Assembly: GCA_021234155.1 (NCBI GenBank)
Contig: JAJEKV010000017.1
Location: 18,240,372 to 18,304,371, forward strand
Source of the DNA: Isoetes taiwanensis
Taxonomy: Eukaryota; Streptophyta; Lycopodiopsida; Isoetales; Isoetaceae
DNA: 64,000 nucleotides
Direction of reading: 5' to 3'
The notes under the pieces are model-generated. The model was not told the DNA's origin, did no database searches, and saw nothing but the letters and a program-made list of their open reading frames with translations. The first letter of the stretch is position 1; each line of letters begins with the position of its first letter. This document shows, in pieces, positions 21,450-32,135 of this stretch. The position numbers and the translations under genes were made by a program.

Positions 21450-23057
21450 TGTGACGCTCCCTTCAAAAAATATCTGGCGCCCCCGTACACTCCGTAGGAA
21501 ATCCCCCCATCCGGTCCTTCAACCGCACGGGCCCTCCGTCTATCTCGCACTCCAGGGTATCCCTAGTGTGGGAAGGGGACACGAAGGTGTCTTGCGCGCC
21601 CTTCTCCTCTGGGCTCCTATCACAGCGGAAGCATAAACAATGTCAGAACTAGCAATAGCAATATATCATACTACCCGGAAGGGTAGTGCGTCCACATATC
21701 CATAGCGACAACAGAGATAATCATATGCCATAAAACATGAGAGCTCCTGCCCAAGGCTCAGACTCATGGGGAGGTAGACTGACGGCTAGGCCTCAAGATA
21801 GAGCAGACCGAGTCATAACAATGGCGGGGCTGGCTATAGACAATGGGGTTGACCACTCCATCTGCCCCTCCTGTGCATACTTTGCAGATGGGTTAGATCA
21901 GGCTCTGGCATGACTCTAGCCTTCCGGATGCGAAATCCCATGGTATCACCCATCGGGACTACTCCAGGTTGCATCTCCCTGGTCCGTCGAGACAGGAAGA
22001 ATTGCATCTCCCCTTCCCAGGGTCTAGAGATTCCACGGGCAGCTAGAGAATCGTGGCGACACACGATTCGTCCCCGACTTACCCCCCAAAATAAGAGCCA
22101 GGCCAACATCTGCAACTCTTGAGAGGCAGGGCAACACCATTGCCCCAGGAGGTGTCGGACCCATGCCCGGCCCACACGAAGTGACCGGCCATAAGCTTAG
22201 CCCGCTATGGGGTCCCCAGTAGCCACGCTCAGCAGGGACCCTCCCTCCGTATTTCCTCTAGCCCCGTTATGTAGTGCTGAGTCACGTCATAGCCTCCTTA
22301 GCCCGGTGGGTTCCTATGCACAGGCCGCATAATAATAGGAACTAAAGGGTCTAACTAGGAGCATTACTAAGTAAGGCTACTAAGTCTCTACCCCCCTTCC
22401 CAATACAACAGGAGCAAACATGATCAACCATCATCATACAATATCATATCATGATAATCATCATAATAACATCTAACCTAATCATACATATCTAACTTAC
22501 AGTTAGGGTTCCTTGATTAGGGTTCAAGATGTTGCTCTACTCTAGATACGAATACTGATTCATTTGGAGTGCTAACTTCCAGATGAACTACTATGAACAC
22601 TACTCCAAATACCTGCTCCCGAAGCGCTCCCTCCCATTCCTGGCGTCTCCATGGTCTTCAAAGTGGTCGAAGCTACGCTCACTCCAAGATCGTGCACACA
22701 CTCTGGGGGCTGCTGCACTAGGCTATGCCACAGCAAACGATGCTCGAAGCGGGTTTCGAGTGCGAAGATGGTTCCCAGGGTGATAGGGCCAGGAAAAGAG
22801 GCCTAGGGTTAGGGTTTAGGTTAATATAGGTTAGGGTCCACATGGGATGACACGTGGCTCCAATGGGATATGGCCACGTGGCGGCTGCCCAATAGGATAA
22901 GGCCATGTGGGACATGCAAGGTTATCTAAGTTATATACATCACTTAGATATGCACCCATGCCACTTCCTAAGGTATACAAGGCTACGAAGTAGACTTGTA
23001 TAGTGACGGGCCCAGAAATATACGTATTTATAGCGTATATTTCCCTGGAACGTCACA
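21450..23057 (-). repeat. 3' LTR of a minus-strand chromovirus (1608 bp)
   Basis: Read on the minus strand it starts TGTGACGTTCC at 23057 and ends GGAGCGTCACA at 21450, giving the same inverted termini as the LTRs of the 37.4-50.1 kb element. Inside, phrases such as CCGGTCACTTCG.G.GGGC and GTTGGCCTGGCTCTT recur in the fragment 33730-34533. A polypurine stretch precedes it on the minus strand, identifying it as a 3' LTR. Its end landed exactly in the pol relic at 21449. Confidence 0.85.
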
Positions 23058-23072
23058 TTCTCCTCCCCTTAG
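23058..23072 (-). other. Polypurine tract of the minus-strand chromovirus
   Basis: The plus strand TTCTCCTCCCCTT reads AAGGGGAGGAGAA on the minus strand, directly before the LTR start TGTGACG. This is the expected primer site for plus-strand DNA synthesis. Confidence 0.8.
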
Positions 23073-23239
23073 GACAATGTTGTCCTCAGCATTGCGCTAA
23101 GGTGACGAACCTACACTATTCCTGCAAAACAACATAAGTATACAACTTCAATTTAATTGAAATGATGAACTTCCTATTAAACGGTTAACGTGTAATATAG
23201 GCTATATTTGTACTTATACAAAATTATATAGCCTTAACA

Positions 23240-23583
23240 AGGTTACTCCATATCCGAGAGTGATATGTTCGATTACTAGTGCCTGGCCAGCCGTTGCATC
23301 AGTTATTGGCTACGGCGTCAGTGGGTTTGTTGGGGTCATACCTCCAGGAGGTTATGGATGCACGGACTCGTTTGTGTCCTACGGGACGGTATTGAACTGT
23401 CCTATGCAATTGTACAGTGTGCCAGCAGGCTTATTACTGCTAAGGTTTTTCCCTCGAAAACCCTTCGGGGCGGGGGTTTTTTAATCCTGTCAGTAATATG
23501 CTTGCTGCTCTCTTTTTTGTTTGGGTCCCATAGGCCAATTGCTCTCCGTGGACGCTAAAAACCTATTCTATTCTATTCTATTC
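23240..23583 (+). mobile_element. SINE-like insertion with (TTCTA)n tail
   Basis: The related element copy at 33560-33700 lacks this block, which here sits between the conserved stretches ending AGCCTTAA and beginning TTATAATAAG. It has a weak B-box-like GTTCGATTAC at 23268-23277, a body, and a 3' end CTCCGTGGACGCTAAAAACC followed by TATTCTATTCTATTC. The same end plus pentamer tail recurs inverted at 59780-59830. A tRNA-derived SINE is the simplest reading; the A box is not clear. Confidence 0.5.
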
Positions 23584-23599
23584 TTATAATAAGTCAAAA

Positions 23600-24265
23600 C
23601 ATTATTACAAGAGTTATTAGGGTTCATAATTTAAGTCTAAATCATGGCTCCCCATCTCCACGTAATGCGCTCCTTCTCGATGCTCCCTTCTCACTTGCCT
23701 GCACGAGTAGCACATTACGTTAGTTTAGTTAATAAGTTTATGGTTTTAGGGGACCACCCCCCTAATTACCTCCTTGAGCCGAACTACTAGCTCAAGGTTA
23801 CCCTACTACCTTGCACTCGATCATGGCCCCATAAAGATTTGAGCTTAAGGAGCATTTAAGATGATCCTATCATTGCCCATGATCAAGTGCTACATTGTAC
23901 TCGATTACCCGTTGTCCAGTACTTCCCAGTGCCTCATGCCCCCGAGGGTTTAAAGCTAGGGAACACCTCACGATCCCATCATCGCGCATGATCACTTATA
24001 CCTCACCATGACCCCACTATGGTCAGGTGCGCGAGCCCCGCATCGTGGCATAGAGATCATCCGACCGATGTCCCATGATCGCCCACTATGCCTAACTTCC
24101 TCTCTCACATGACCCTCTTGGTCATGCGCATCCTTGGTGCGTATTGGCCTAGAGAATGCCTTTGGGGCGTATCCCATCATCGCCTACACGTCCAAGATAT
24201 TGGCACATGCATCTTACTAACTACAATGCATGTGCCTTACTCAGGCTAACTAAGGGCACACTAAG
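23600..24265. other. Chromovirus 3' non-coding region
   Basis: On the minus strand, GTGGTCCCCTAAAACCATAA and CTCGTGCAGGCAAGTGAG are matched at 33500-33560 and, less closely, at 48186-48260, so this is the internal stretch between pol and PPT. No ORF of note. Confidence 0.6.
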
Positions 24266-24577
24266 CTAAGCACCTGGCAAGTCGGTGTCGACAAGCTCGG
24301 AGATGACTCGCCCATCAAACTCCTTCATGAAGTCCGGGTATTGCTTTTCTAAATCCTGCTTCAATACCCACGTTGCATCTTCCACGGGCAAGTGCTCCCA
24401 CTTGACCAAATATTGGAGGAACTGAGACCTCCTGGTCTTCTTGAATGCTTTATCAAGAAGCAATTCAGGCACAATTTCAACTTGTTCCTCCGTCATTTCC
24501 AACAGGGTTGGAGTTTCCAAAATATCATCAGGATTTGGGTTGTGCCTTTTTAAGAGGCTCACATGGAACACAACCAC
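24266..24577 (-). pseudogene. Chromovirus integrase C-terminus with chromodomain, truncated
   Basis: The frame reads VFHVSLLKRHNPNP (the conserved integrase FHVS.LK box), then ETPTLLEMTEEQVEIVPELL, then the chromodomain-like LQYLVKWEHLPVEDATWVL and DLEKQYPDFMKEF, and stops at 24266. The YLVKW..L...D.TW core is diagnostic of chromoviral integrases, which use it to target chromatin. The N-terminal integrase domains are missing because the element is truncated near 24600. Confidence 0.85.
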
Positions 24578-24730
24578 CCCGAATTTTGGTCCACTGTTGA
24601 AAAGTATAGTTTTCTTAGGTCCACATGTTCTTTATTCAGAGATTTCAAAAAAACCTACATGTAGATCTGTGGAGGTGTGGATTTACTAAGTAACAGTATT
24701 GTTTTTTAAGTGGACAAACGTCCACTATTA

Positions 24731-24870
24731 TTTTTGGGTTGCCCCTAGGGGGGCAAACCCTTGTTTATGTGGGCTTTTGGCATATCCTAGGTATATGCTG
24801 GAATATACCTAGGATATGCTGTGACTGCTAAAAACCTACTCTTACCTGTAAATGCTCGGTCGCCATTGTT
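24731..24870 (+). repeat. Double-hairpin repeat, copy A
   Basis: Contains a G/C hairpin (GGGTTGCCCC then GGGGCAAACCC, 24736-24760) and a perfect 16-bp inverted repeat, CATATCCTAGGTATAT / loop GCTGGA / ATATACCTAGGATATG, at 24781-24818. The block is nearly identical to 28611-28760 for about 90 bp and then diverges. It directly precedes the region with the F-box/LRR fragment. Confidence 0.9.
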
Positions 24871-25280
24871 GATGTGCGGCTGGTGTGGGAACTGGTTAAC
24901 CGGCACCGCCAAGCATTACAGCGAGGTCCATAAGCTTGTGTGGGAACTGGTGTTGGAAGAAGGGGGAATTGGAAGAATTTATCTCCGGACCAAGTTTAGA
25001 GCGTGCGCCTATTTCATATCGAGCAGAGGAGAAATAGCGGATGAATGCAGGATTAGGATGAGTAGGAAGGGGGAGTCGTCAACACACAGAAGCTTTGGGC
25101 ATGGCGTCATGCAGCAGAGGCATTTCTGCAGATTCGACCCAATGTTTATCTGGTGGCAGAGGCAAAAATGTGGATGGTAAGTTTGCTTCAGCTAATCTAA
25201 CTTCAGAGACGAATCATTTCATATTTGCGCTTTAATATCTTTGGAAAGATCTAAGTCTCAGAATGTTCACATTTTGGCAG
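24871..25280. other. Unrecognised open region upstream of the F-box/LRR fragment
   Basis: A plus frame at 24821-25180 is open and ends at a donor-like GGATG|GTAAGT (25178), but its translation (for example LVWELVLEEGGIGRIYLRTK) matches nothing I know. It may be an upstream exon of the same captured gene. Confidence 0.35.
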
Positions 25281-26004
25281 AGTTACGGAGCGATCTGGTT
25301 AATGGTTGAAAATAAATGTAGCCAAGATTGATGCTTTGATCCTTGACAGCTGTGAGGTAAACGCAATGCAAGCATGATTTGGTTTTCCTTTAAAGTCGGG
25401 CTTCCTAAGCCTTGATGTTTGCTCTAGTGGATTGTAACGTTGATAGTAAATGCATCTCTGTTTTGGGTCCTATTTCTTATATTTGTTGCTATTAAATCTT
25501 GCAGGTGGAATTATCTCAGGCAGCTCTATATTGTCGTAGGTTGTTAAGCGTTGATGCCTCTTATTGCATAGTTGATCCTTCTGCAGCAACTAGGAGATGA
25601 CTGTTTGGCAACCACCGCAAATGCATGTCCCATGATACAATCACTTATATTGGCTTCTTGCTTGTCTGTGCTGTTGGCGCTGGACAGACTGCATGCATTG
25701 AAAGTGTTGGACTTATTGTATACTTTTCTAACGAATCTGTCACCCATGTTTGCAAGATGCTCTTATTTGAGGGTATATATTCTACTTTTCTCAATTTTTT
25801 TTAAGAGGATGTTAAATGTTGATGATATTCGTCTTGTGTTTGTGCTTCTATAGGTATTGAAGGTTTCAGCATGCAAATATCTTGCCAAGATGCCCTGGTT
25901 GCCTTGCTTGGTGGAAATGTGCTACTCTAATTCATTAAAGTGATTTCGTGCAACCACTGTTCTTATTCATGGATACATTCTGTTCAATACAAGCCACTGT
26001 CAAG
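25281..26004 (+). pseudogene. F-box/LRR-repeat protein 15-like (FBL15) fragment, three exons
   Basis: Exon 25281-25354 (LKINVAKIDALILDSCE before a GT donor). Exon 25505-25772: VELSQAALYCRRLLSVDASY, frame change, QLGDDCLATTANACPMIQSL then ILASCLSV, then LHALKVLDLLYTFLTNLSPM and CSYLR. Exon 25854-26004 starts VLKVSACKYLAK. In FBL15-type proteins the same order appears (LDASFC, QL.DDCL..T...CP.I.SL.L.SC, L..LDLSYTFL.NL.P.F..C..L, VLKL.ACKYL), with introns at these places. These leucine-rich repeats would recruit substrates to an SCF ubiquitin ligase. Frame changes and stops in exons 2 and 3 and no flanking exons mark it as a pseudogene fragment. It lies between two copies of the double-hairpin repeat. 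Confidence 0.65.
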
Positions 26005-28610
26005 GTATTTCCTTCCTTTGTTCTCTTGATCTTAGATAACGATGATGCACTCTGTAGGTTAAGGTCTTGCTAGGTTTTGTTTCACTTTCGCATAGCTGGA
26101 TAGGCTATCTTAGCAAATAGCTTTATCACCATGCTAAGTTTCTGTGTTTTGGACATCATGCTTAGGTCATGAACATGTAATCTATCAAATGTACAGTAAA
26201 CAAATGATTATTCTGCCTGTATGGTTTCTTAAGACATTTATTTTGTTAGGAACCGATCGACCTAGTGTCTAAGTCAACCGCTACGACAATCATTAAGTCG
26301 CTGCCAATGTATACGACTCCTTCTATGCTGATTGACGATGATGCTGGCATCTCTAATGATGTTAAATTCTTATTTAAACTTGGTGTTGTCCCTTTTTCCC
26401 AGTTTGGAAGTTTTGTAAGATTTGCATTCATTGTTCCATGGATTCAAAACTTTTTACATGGCTTTTCTAAAAGCCAGTGTAAATCTATCTCGTTTCCATC
26501 TCGGTTTGGGCAGCATACTAAGGTTTCCAGTCTGGAAATGCACTGCAGAAGCTCTTTAGTTAGAGGGGTTGAAATAGCATTCAAGTGATTTTTTTCTGCT
26601 GAATTGGAGGTATTTGCAAGATTGGACACACGTGTTGTGTATTGATACTAAGTCTGTATCCTTCAAAGATGTCATTTCGAGGGCCTGCTCAACAGGCTTA
26701 GATGTTCTGCATCTGTTCATTATACCTTTATGCACTTTTTCAAGAGATCATAAAGTAGAGAGAGTCAGGAAAAACACAAGGTAACACTGTATGTTCTTGC
26801 AGACCTAGTCAGGGCAAGGTAGTGCAGAACATAGTTTTATGAGATTTGTTGATATCAGGACTTCACATATAGATTTGTCATCCTGCATAAACGTGCATTG
26901 CATAAAATTGACAATATGCAATGAATTCCAGAGTCCAAGCAAAAACTGGATGCTACTTTCTACATGACAACGATTCTGCATCTTATATTCCATCATTCAG
27001 TTTCTAGATGCTATTATGAAGCATTCATCTGCAGGACTTTCGGGTTATCAAGGAATATTGGCTCACACAATAAGAGGTTAGAATTGACACTAGGTTAGAA
27101 TTGAATATCTATGTTCAGTGTGCATGCAATTCTTTCTGTTTATAAGGAAAAATGTGGATAGATATATTCTTTATGTATTACTTGGGCATGCTATGACCGG
27201 AAATCGCAGTCAAGCAGAGGATCTGCTGAAAGACCAAAGATTTATTTATGCAAATGAAGGGAGAAACCTTTATTTCTGCAAATGAATGGAGAAACCATGG
27301 CTTTGCACTAACTTTTGCTTGTGGTATTTGCAGGAAGCTTGAACTGATATGGTCGCGGCAACAGTTTTCAACAATGCACTCAAGCATATATTTGGAACTA
27401 GCGAGTAAGATTTAGATCCGTCTTGCTATTCTTAGAGTTAGGAATGCCCGCCGCTTGATGCCTTGTCTAGCTTAATGTCCCATTTCTTTTTCTAGTTGTG
27501 GCCAAATAATCGCCTCGAGATGGCGACCAACACTAGATTTGATCTCATTATTTGTGTAAAGCAGTTTTATATTTCTCATAAACGAGATTTCATTTCTGTT
27601 GTTGGTTATATTCTTGAAAATATGCGGTGCCTTATGCGTGTTTTACCGATTATAGTAATGCCTATGCCCGTGCCTTTGCCACGGTTATTTTTATTTTCTT
27701 TGTTGTTTTTTTTTTTTAAGTTGGTGGCACGAGAGAATAAAGCAATAGAGGATTCACATTCTAATTTTCAACAAGTAACTATAAGCCATTGCAAAATATG
27801 TGGCGTCGCCAAAGAAAGACATGGGGAATTGTTGATGATAGAAATATAATCATGGGAATTCTGTGACTTAGTAATGCAGTATTGGTAGAAAAGATTTAAG
27901 ATAGAATGTATCACTTATAATGCTTGCACCTGTTGTCAATATTAAGGGCCAAAATTTGTTCTAATCTGTTTGTGTAAAATAAATGGCTTGAGGATCAAGT
28001 TGTCCAGGTATTTGTCCCTGAGGATCAAGCAAAACCCACTTCATGTCATGGGGGCTTTGAGAAAAAGAAAACAAAGACAAAACCCACTTCATGTCATGGG
28101 GGCTTTGAGAAAAAGAAAACAAAGATAGGAGAGAGAAAGAATGAAATGCCAAAAATTCGAATCCAAAGACCTCACAAACCTCTGGTCTGTGAAGGGCTAT
28201 AATCCCAAAGAGCAAGAAACTCAAAATATCACTAACCATCTAAAGATGTTACGTGGACAATACATGGCCTTAGGCTAGGAAAACACTCGAATAGGTTAAA
28301 CTAATATGGTGTTCACCTAAACATTTGGATTACTTCTTTGCAATGATCTATCATGCATGTTGAAGTCAAGATCCTTTGGAGTTTATATGATGTAAAGGTT
28401 TGAGGATACCATGTTGTCTTTATTACACACTCTTGACTTCAACATCTATGTCGAATAGCTCTTCCCAGAAACAAAAATACTTTACACATATTGATTGTTT
28501 TCAAGAGAGACACGTTGTTGGTTTTTGTTGTTGGTTTTTAATGTTTGAGAGGTATAAAATGAGCATTTTTGTTCTGAACACTAATGGTCTCTGGTCACAA
28601 TGTGGATTAA
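26005..28610. other. Non-coding; 48-bp tandem at 28030-28126
   Basis: Open frames (26265-26588 plus, 27496-27849 plus) show no known domain; some may be decayed intron or exon of the F-box gene. At 28031-28126 a 48-bp unit (AAAACCCACTTCATGTCATG followed by GGGGCTTTGAGAAAAAG) is tandemly doubled. Confidence 0.45.
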
Positions 28611-28760
28611 TACATTTTTGGGTTGCCCCTAGGGGGGCAAACCCTTGTTTAAGTGGGCTTTTGGCATATCCTAGGTATATGCTGGAATATACCTAGGATA
28701 TGCCGCGGATCGCCCAAACCTACTCTTTTTACCAGAAACTCTACGCCATTGTTGCCGTCG
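28611..28760 (+). repeat. Double-hairpin repeat, copy B
   Basis: Same orientation as copy A. The perfect 16-bp inverted repeat with loop GCTGGA is at 28665-28702 and the G/C hairpin at about 28620-28643. After the hairpin the two copies share AAACCTACTCTT and CGCCATTGTTG with small differences. Confidence 0.9.
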
Positions 28761-28924
28761 GGGTTTGGTGAGGAGTTAGTGATGCAAATGGGTACCATCA
28801 CCTTCACAAAATGACAATGTTCTAAAATAGCAATTTTGATTGATTATAACAACATAACTTTCAAGTATGATTTAAGCCACCTCAACCTCTGACCACGGAG
28901 GGCAACCCTCCGTGCGCAGCACCT

Positions 28925-29250
28925 TGTTTTAAGGAGCTGTGGTTTTTGTTTTTTTAGGACGTGTGGTTTTTTTAAGGAGGTGTGTTTTTTGTTAAAAAAC
29001 TGTGGTTTTTTCTTTTGAGGTAGTGGTGTTTTTAAGGAGCTGTAGTTTTTGGAGGTGTGGTTTATAAGTAAGTGTAGTTTTTTTTTAAGGAGTTGTGGTC
29101 TTTGTTTTTTAGGACGTGTGGTTTTTTAAGGAGGTATGTTTTTGTTAAAGGAACTGTGGTTTTTTCTTTTGAGGTGGTGATGTTTTTAAGGAGGTGTAGT
29201 ATTTGGAGGTGCAGTTTATAAGTAAGTGTAGTTTCTAAGGAGGTTTTTTC
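28925..29250 (+). repeat. GT-rich tandem duplication (about 157-bp unit, two copies)
   Basis: 28925-29080 and 29082-29240 align as direct copies. Each is built from degenerate subunits such as AAGGAGCTGTGGTTTTTG, AGGACGTGTGGTTTTTT and AAGGAGGTGT. One strand is almost free of C. Confidence 0.85.
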
Positions 29251-29380
29251 TAAAGGATTTATGGTTCTCTAAAGGGGTGTGGTATTTTAAGGTTCTTTAT
29301 AGCCAATTTTGTAAGCATCATTATACAATCATTGCACTGCTCCCATCCATATGACACCCCATACAAGTCTATCAGATCCA

Positions 29381-29502
<122 letters not shown>

Positions 29503-29810
29503 CTTTTTTATGCCTCAAATCCATTTTTTGAGCATATGCACATGATCTCAGGTCCCATTCAGACTTGCACGAGTTGAAAGCACACAATAAAAACCTTATA
29601 GAAATCAGGATTCACAAAATTATTTGCTGGTTTTTTCTTACAGTTTCCAAATTAAGCCGAATTTCTTTCCACATGTTCCTACAAGTTCCCTGATAGTCAT
29701 TTCAAATATCAGCCAGAAATGTTAAAAAACACTCAAGATATCATCATTTGAGTGTACATATCTTTTTCTGCCATAGGGATGTGCAATGGACAAATTTTCT
29801 GTCCACTTGG

Positions 29811-30330
29811 TGGCTCCAACATGCCAAGGTGGCTCCAACATGCCATGCAGGCTCCAATATGCCAAGGCGGCGCAAACATGCCATGTGGGCTCCACAATGC
29901 CACCTAGGCTCCAACATGCCAAGGTGGCTCACAACATGCCACCTAGGCTTAAGTATGCCAAGTTAGCTCAAACATGCCACCTAGGCTCCAACATGCCACC
30001 TAGGCTCCAACATGCCAAGGTGGCTCAAACATGCCACGTGGACTCCATAATGCCACGTGGGCTCCAACATGCCAAGGTGGCTCAAACATGCCACCTAGGC
30101 TCAAACATGCCACCTAGGCTCCAACATGCCACCTAGGCTCCAACATGCCAAGGTGGCTCAAACATGCCAAGGTGGCTCAGGCATGCCACCTAGGCACCAA
30201 CATGCCAACGTGGCTCATGCATGCCACCTAGGCATGACAATATGCCACCTAACATGCCAAGATGGCTCAGGCATGCCACCTAGGCACCAATATGCCACCT
30301 AGGCCACTTGGGCACTCCAAGTGGTGACAT
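29811..30330 (+). repeat. 19-bp satellite array 1
   Basis: Consecutive variants of a 19-bp unit GGCTCCAACATGCCACCTA / GGCTCAAACATGCCAAGGT. Variant positions create CCTAGG, CCACGTGG or CCAAGGTGG at each boundary. Because 19 is not a multiple of three, all frames stay open and give false ORFs (period 19 residues, for example MPRWLKHATWAPTCHLGSN). Confidence 0.95.
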
Positions 30331-31489
30331 GGCATGCCAAGTAAGCAAGGTCAAGTTTCGACTAGGCCAAAAATGAAAAGATGTCCATCTTTGGTCTTTT
30401 CATTGGGTGATGTTGGTAAATTTTGGGTGACATGGCTAGATGATGGTGACATGCATATGATGACTAGGACTTTATGCAAGAAATATGATAACCTTTGAAA
30501 TTTTTGGTAGAGGAGTTTGGCAAGGGATAGAATAGAGGGATCTTGAAGAAATTAAGGAGCTGACACCCTTCCCCAAATCGAACCAGGCCAGGACTTTGCG
30601 CGGCTTCCTCACTAGAGGGGAGAGGCCAGACCCCAGAAAATGGACCTCAGCAAGGTTGTCGAGGCAGCCTTTCCTGTCAGCGCTCCTCTGGGAAGGCAAA
30701 TGCCAATGCCCCCCTCCTCCTCCCCTCCAGGGAGCTCAATTTTCCTATCCGACCATTGAATCCGCCATTCAAGTAACCTGCTTCGACTAGGCTCAAAAAA
30801 ATCCAAGATCCGTCTGGGAGAACTTATCAAACCACGAAGCGTCCTGCGGGTTGACCGCGTAGAAAACCAAGTGTTTTGTCGTTCTGGCAGTACAAAGGCT
30901 CTGGAATGGAGATTCGACTTCGTCATGTCATCCGGAATGGCGAAATAACCCCAGGGACCAAGTTACATGGTCATTTTTGCCAACGAAAGAAACATGGACC
31001 CTCTCCCAGTGTAGCAATTAGAAGTCAAAAGCGCCTTTTGCAGTAGCAAAATTGTTTGCGATCATTCGGGGTGGCCAATAGATCCAAACTCGGTTATTTC
31101 AGTTGCCATGGCTCTGTATGCATATTTAGAAAAGGTACATCTAGCTATCCAAGAAAATAACCACGTTTTGGCCTCCGAAATGTAAACCCTACAATAACCT
31201 AGCAACACACAGGGTTTACGTTTCGGAGGCCAAAACGGAGCATTTTGGCACCAGAAGACGGACCCTTAAAACCTTCCAGAAGTAGTTTGCCCTAAGGGTC
31301 CTTTCTCGAGGGCCCCTGGCCACGGACGGGTAATTGTCCCACTCCGGAACTGTGAATTGACTCTGCCAATGGACTCAAAATGTCGACATTATCCTGGAGA
31401 CCAAGTTTCGTGGGCAGAAGACCACCCCTTCTCCAAGAAGCGCCAAAATAGCTCATGTCCAACACGTTCATAGTCAATTGACCTAGGGT
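30331..31489 (+). repeat. Block A of a large duplication, copy 1
   Basis: Runs from AAGTGGTGACATGGCATGCC to TCAATTGACCTAGGGTCCAA. 30331-30960 matches 32130-32760 in direct orientation. 31005-31180 matches 33290-33450 directly. 31234-31489 matches 32816-33120 in inverted orientation. There is no coding domain; 30612-30926 (minus) is open but anonymous. Confidence 0.85.
31164..31237. repeat. 27-bp hairpin (copy 1)
   Basis: Arms 31164-31190 (ending CCTCCGAAATGTAAACCCT) and 31211-31237 (starting AGGGTTTACGTTTCGGAGG) pair over 27 bp with one mismatch around a 20-nt loop. Confidence 0.9.
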
Positions 31490-32135
31490 CCAACACGCCA
31501 AGGTGGAACAAACATGCCACGTGGGCTCCCAACATGCCACCTAGGCTCCAACATGCCAAGGTAGCTCAAACATGCCACTCAGCTCAAACATGCCAAGGTG
31601 GTTCAAACATGCCTCCAACATGCCACCTAGGTTCCAACATGCCAAGGTGGCTCAAACATGCCACCTAGGCACCAACATGCCAAGGTGGCTCAAGCATGCC
31701 ACCTAGGCACCAACATGCCACCTAGGCTCAAACATGCCAAGGTGGCTCAAACATGCCAAGGTGGCTCAAACATGCCACGTGGGCTCCAACATGCCATCTA
31801 GGCTCAATATGCCAAGGTGGCTCAAACATGCCATCTAGGCTCCAACATGCCAAGGTGGCTCAAACATGCCACCTAGGCTCCAACACGACAAGGTGGCTCA
31901 AACATGCCACCTGGGCTCCAACGTGCCACCTAGGCTCAAACATGCCAAGGTGGCTCAAGCATGCCACGTGGACCCCAGTATGCCACGTGGGCTCCAAGAT
32001 GCCAAGGTGGCTCGCACATGCCATCTAGGCTCTAACATGCCACCTAGGCTCAAACATGCCAAGGTGGCTCCAACATGCCACCTAGGGTCCAATGTGCCAA
32101 GGTGGCTCGAGCATGCCACCTAGGCACTCCAAGTG
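31490..32135 (+). repeat. 19-bp satellite array 2
   Basis: Same unit and variants as the array at 29811-30330. Each array precedes one copy of block A, so array plus block form a duplicated unit of roughly 1.7 kb. Confidence 0.95.

Larger units (their letters stand above)
21450..24600 (-). mobile_element. Truncated chromovirus (minus): integrase tail, 3' region, PPT, 3' LTR
   Basis: From high to low coordinate: the integrase C-terminus with chromodomain (24577-24266), a 1.2-kb non-coding tail interrupted by a SINE-like insertion, a polypurine tract, and the 3' LTR. The 5' part of the element (5' LTR, gag, most of pol) is absent above about 24600, where unrelated sequence begins. Confidence 0.8.

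Noticed and set aside
29811-30330. CRISPR-like array
   Set aside because: Units are contiguous 19-bp tandems with no unique spacers; the window is eukaryotic.
29786-32123. Several ORFs of 70-116 codons encoding Cys/His-rich repeats (MPRWLKHATWAPTCHLGSN)
   Set aside because: A 19-bp tandem without stops leaves all frames open; the 19-residue period follows from the DNA period, not from a zinc-binding protein.
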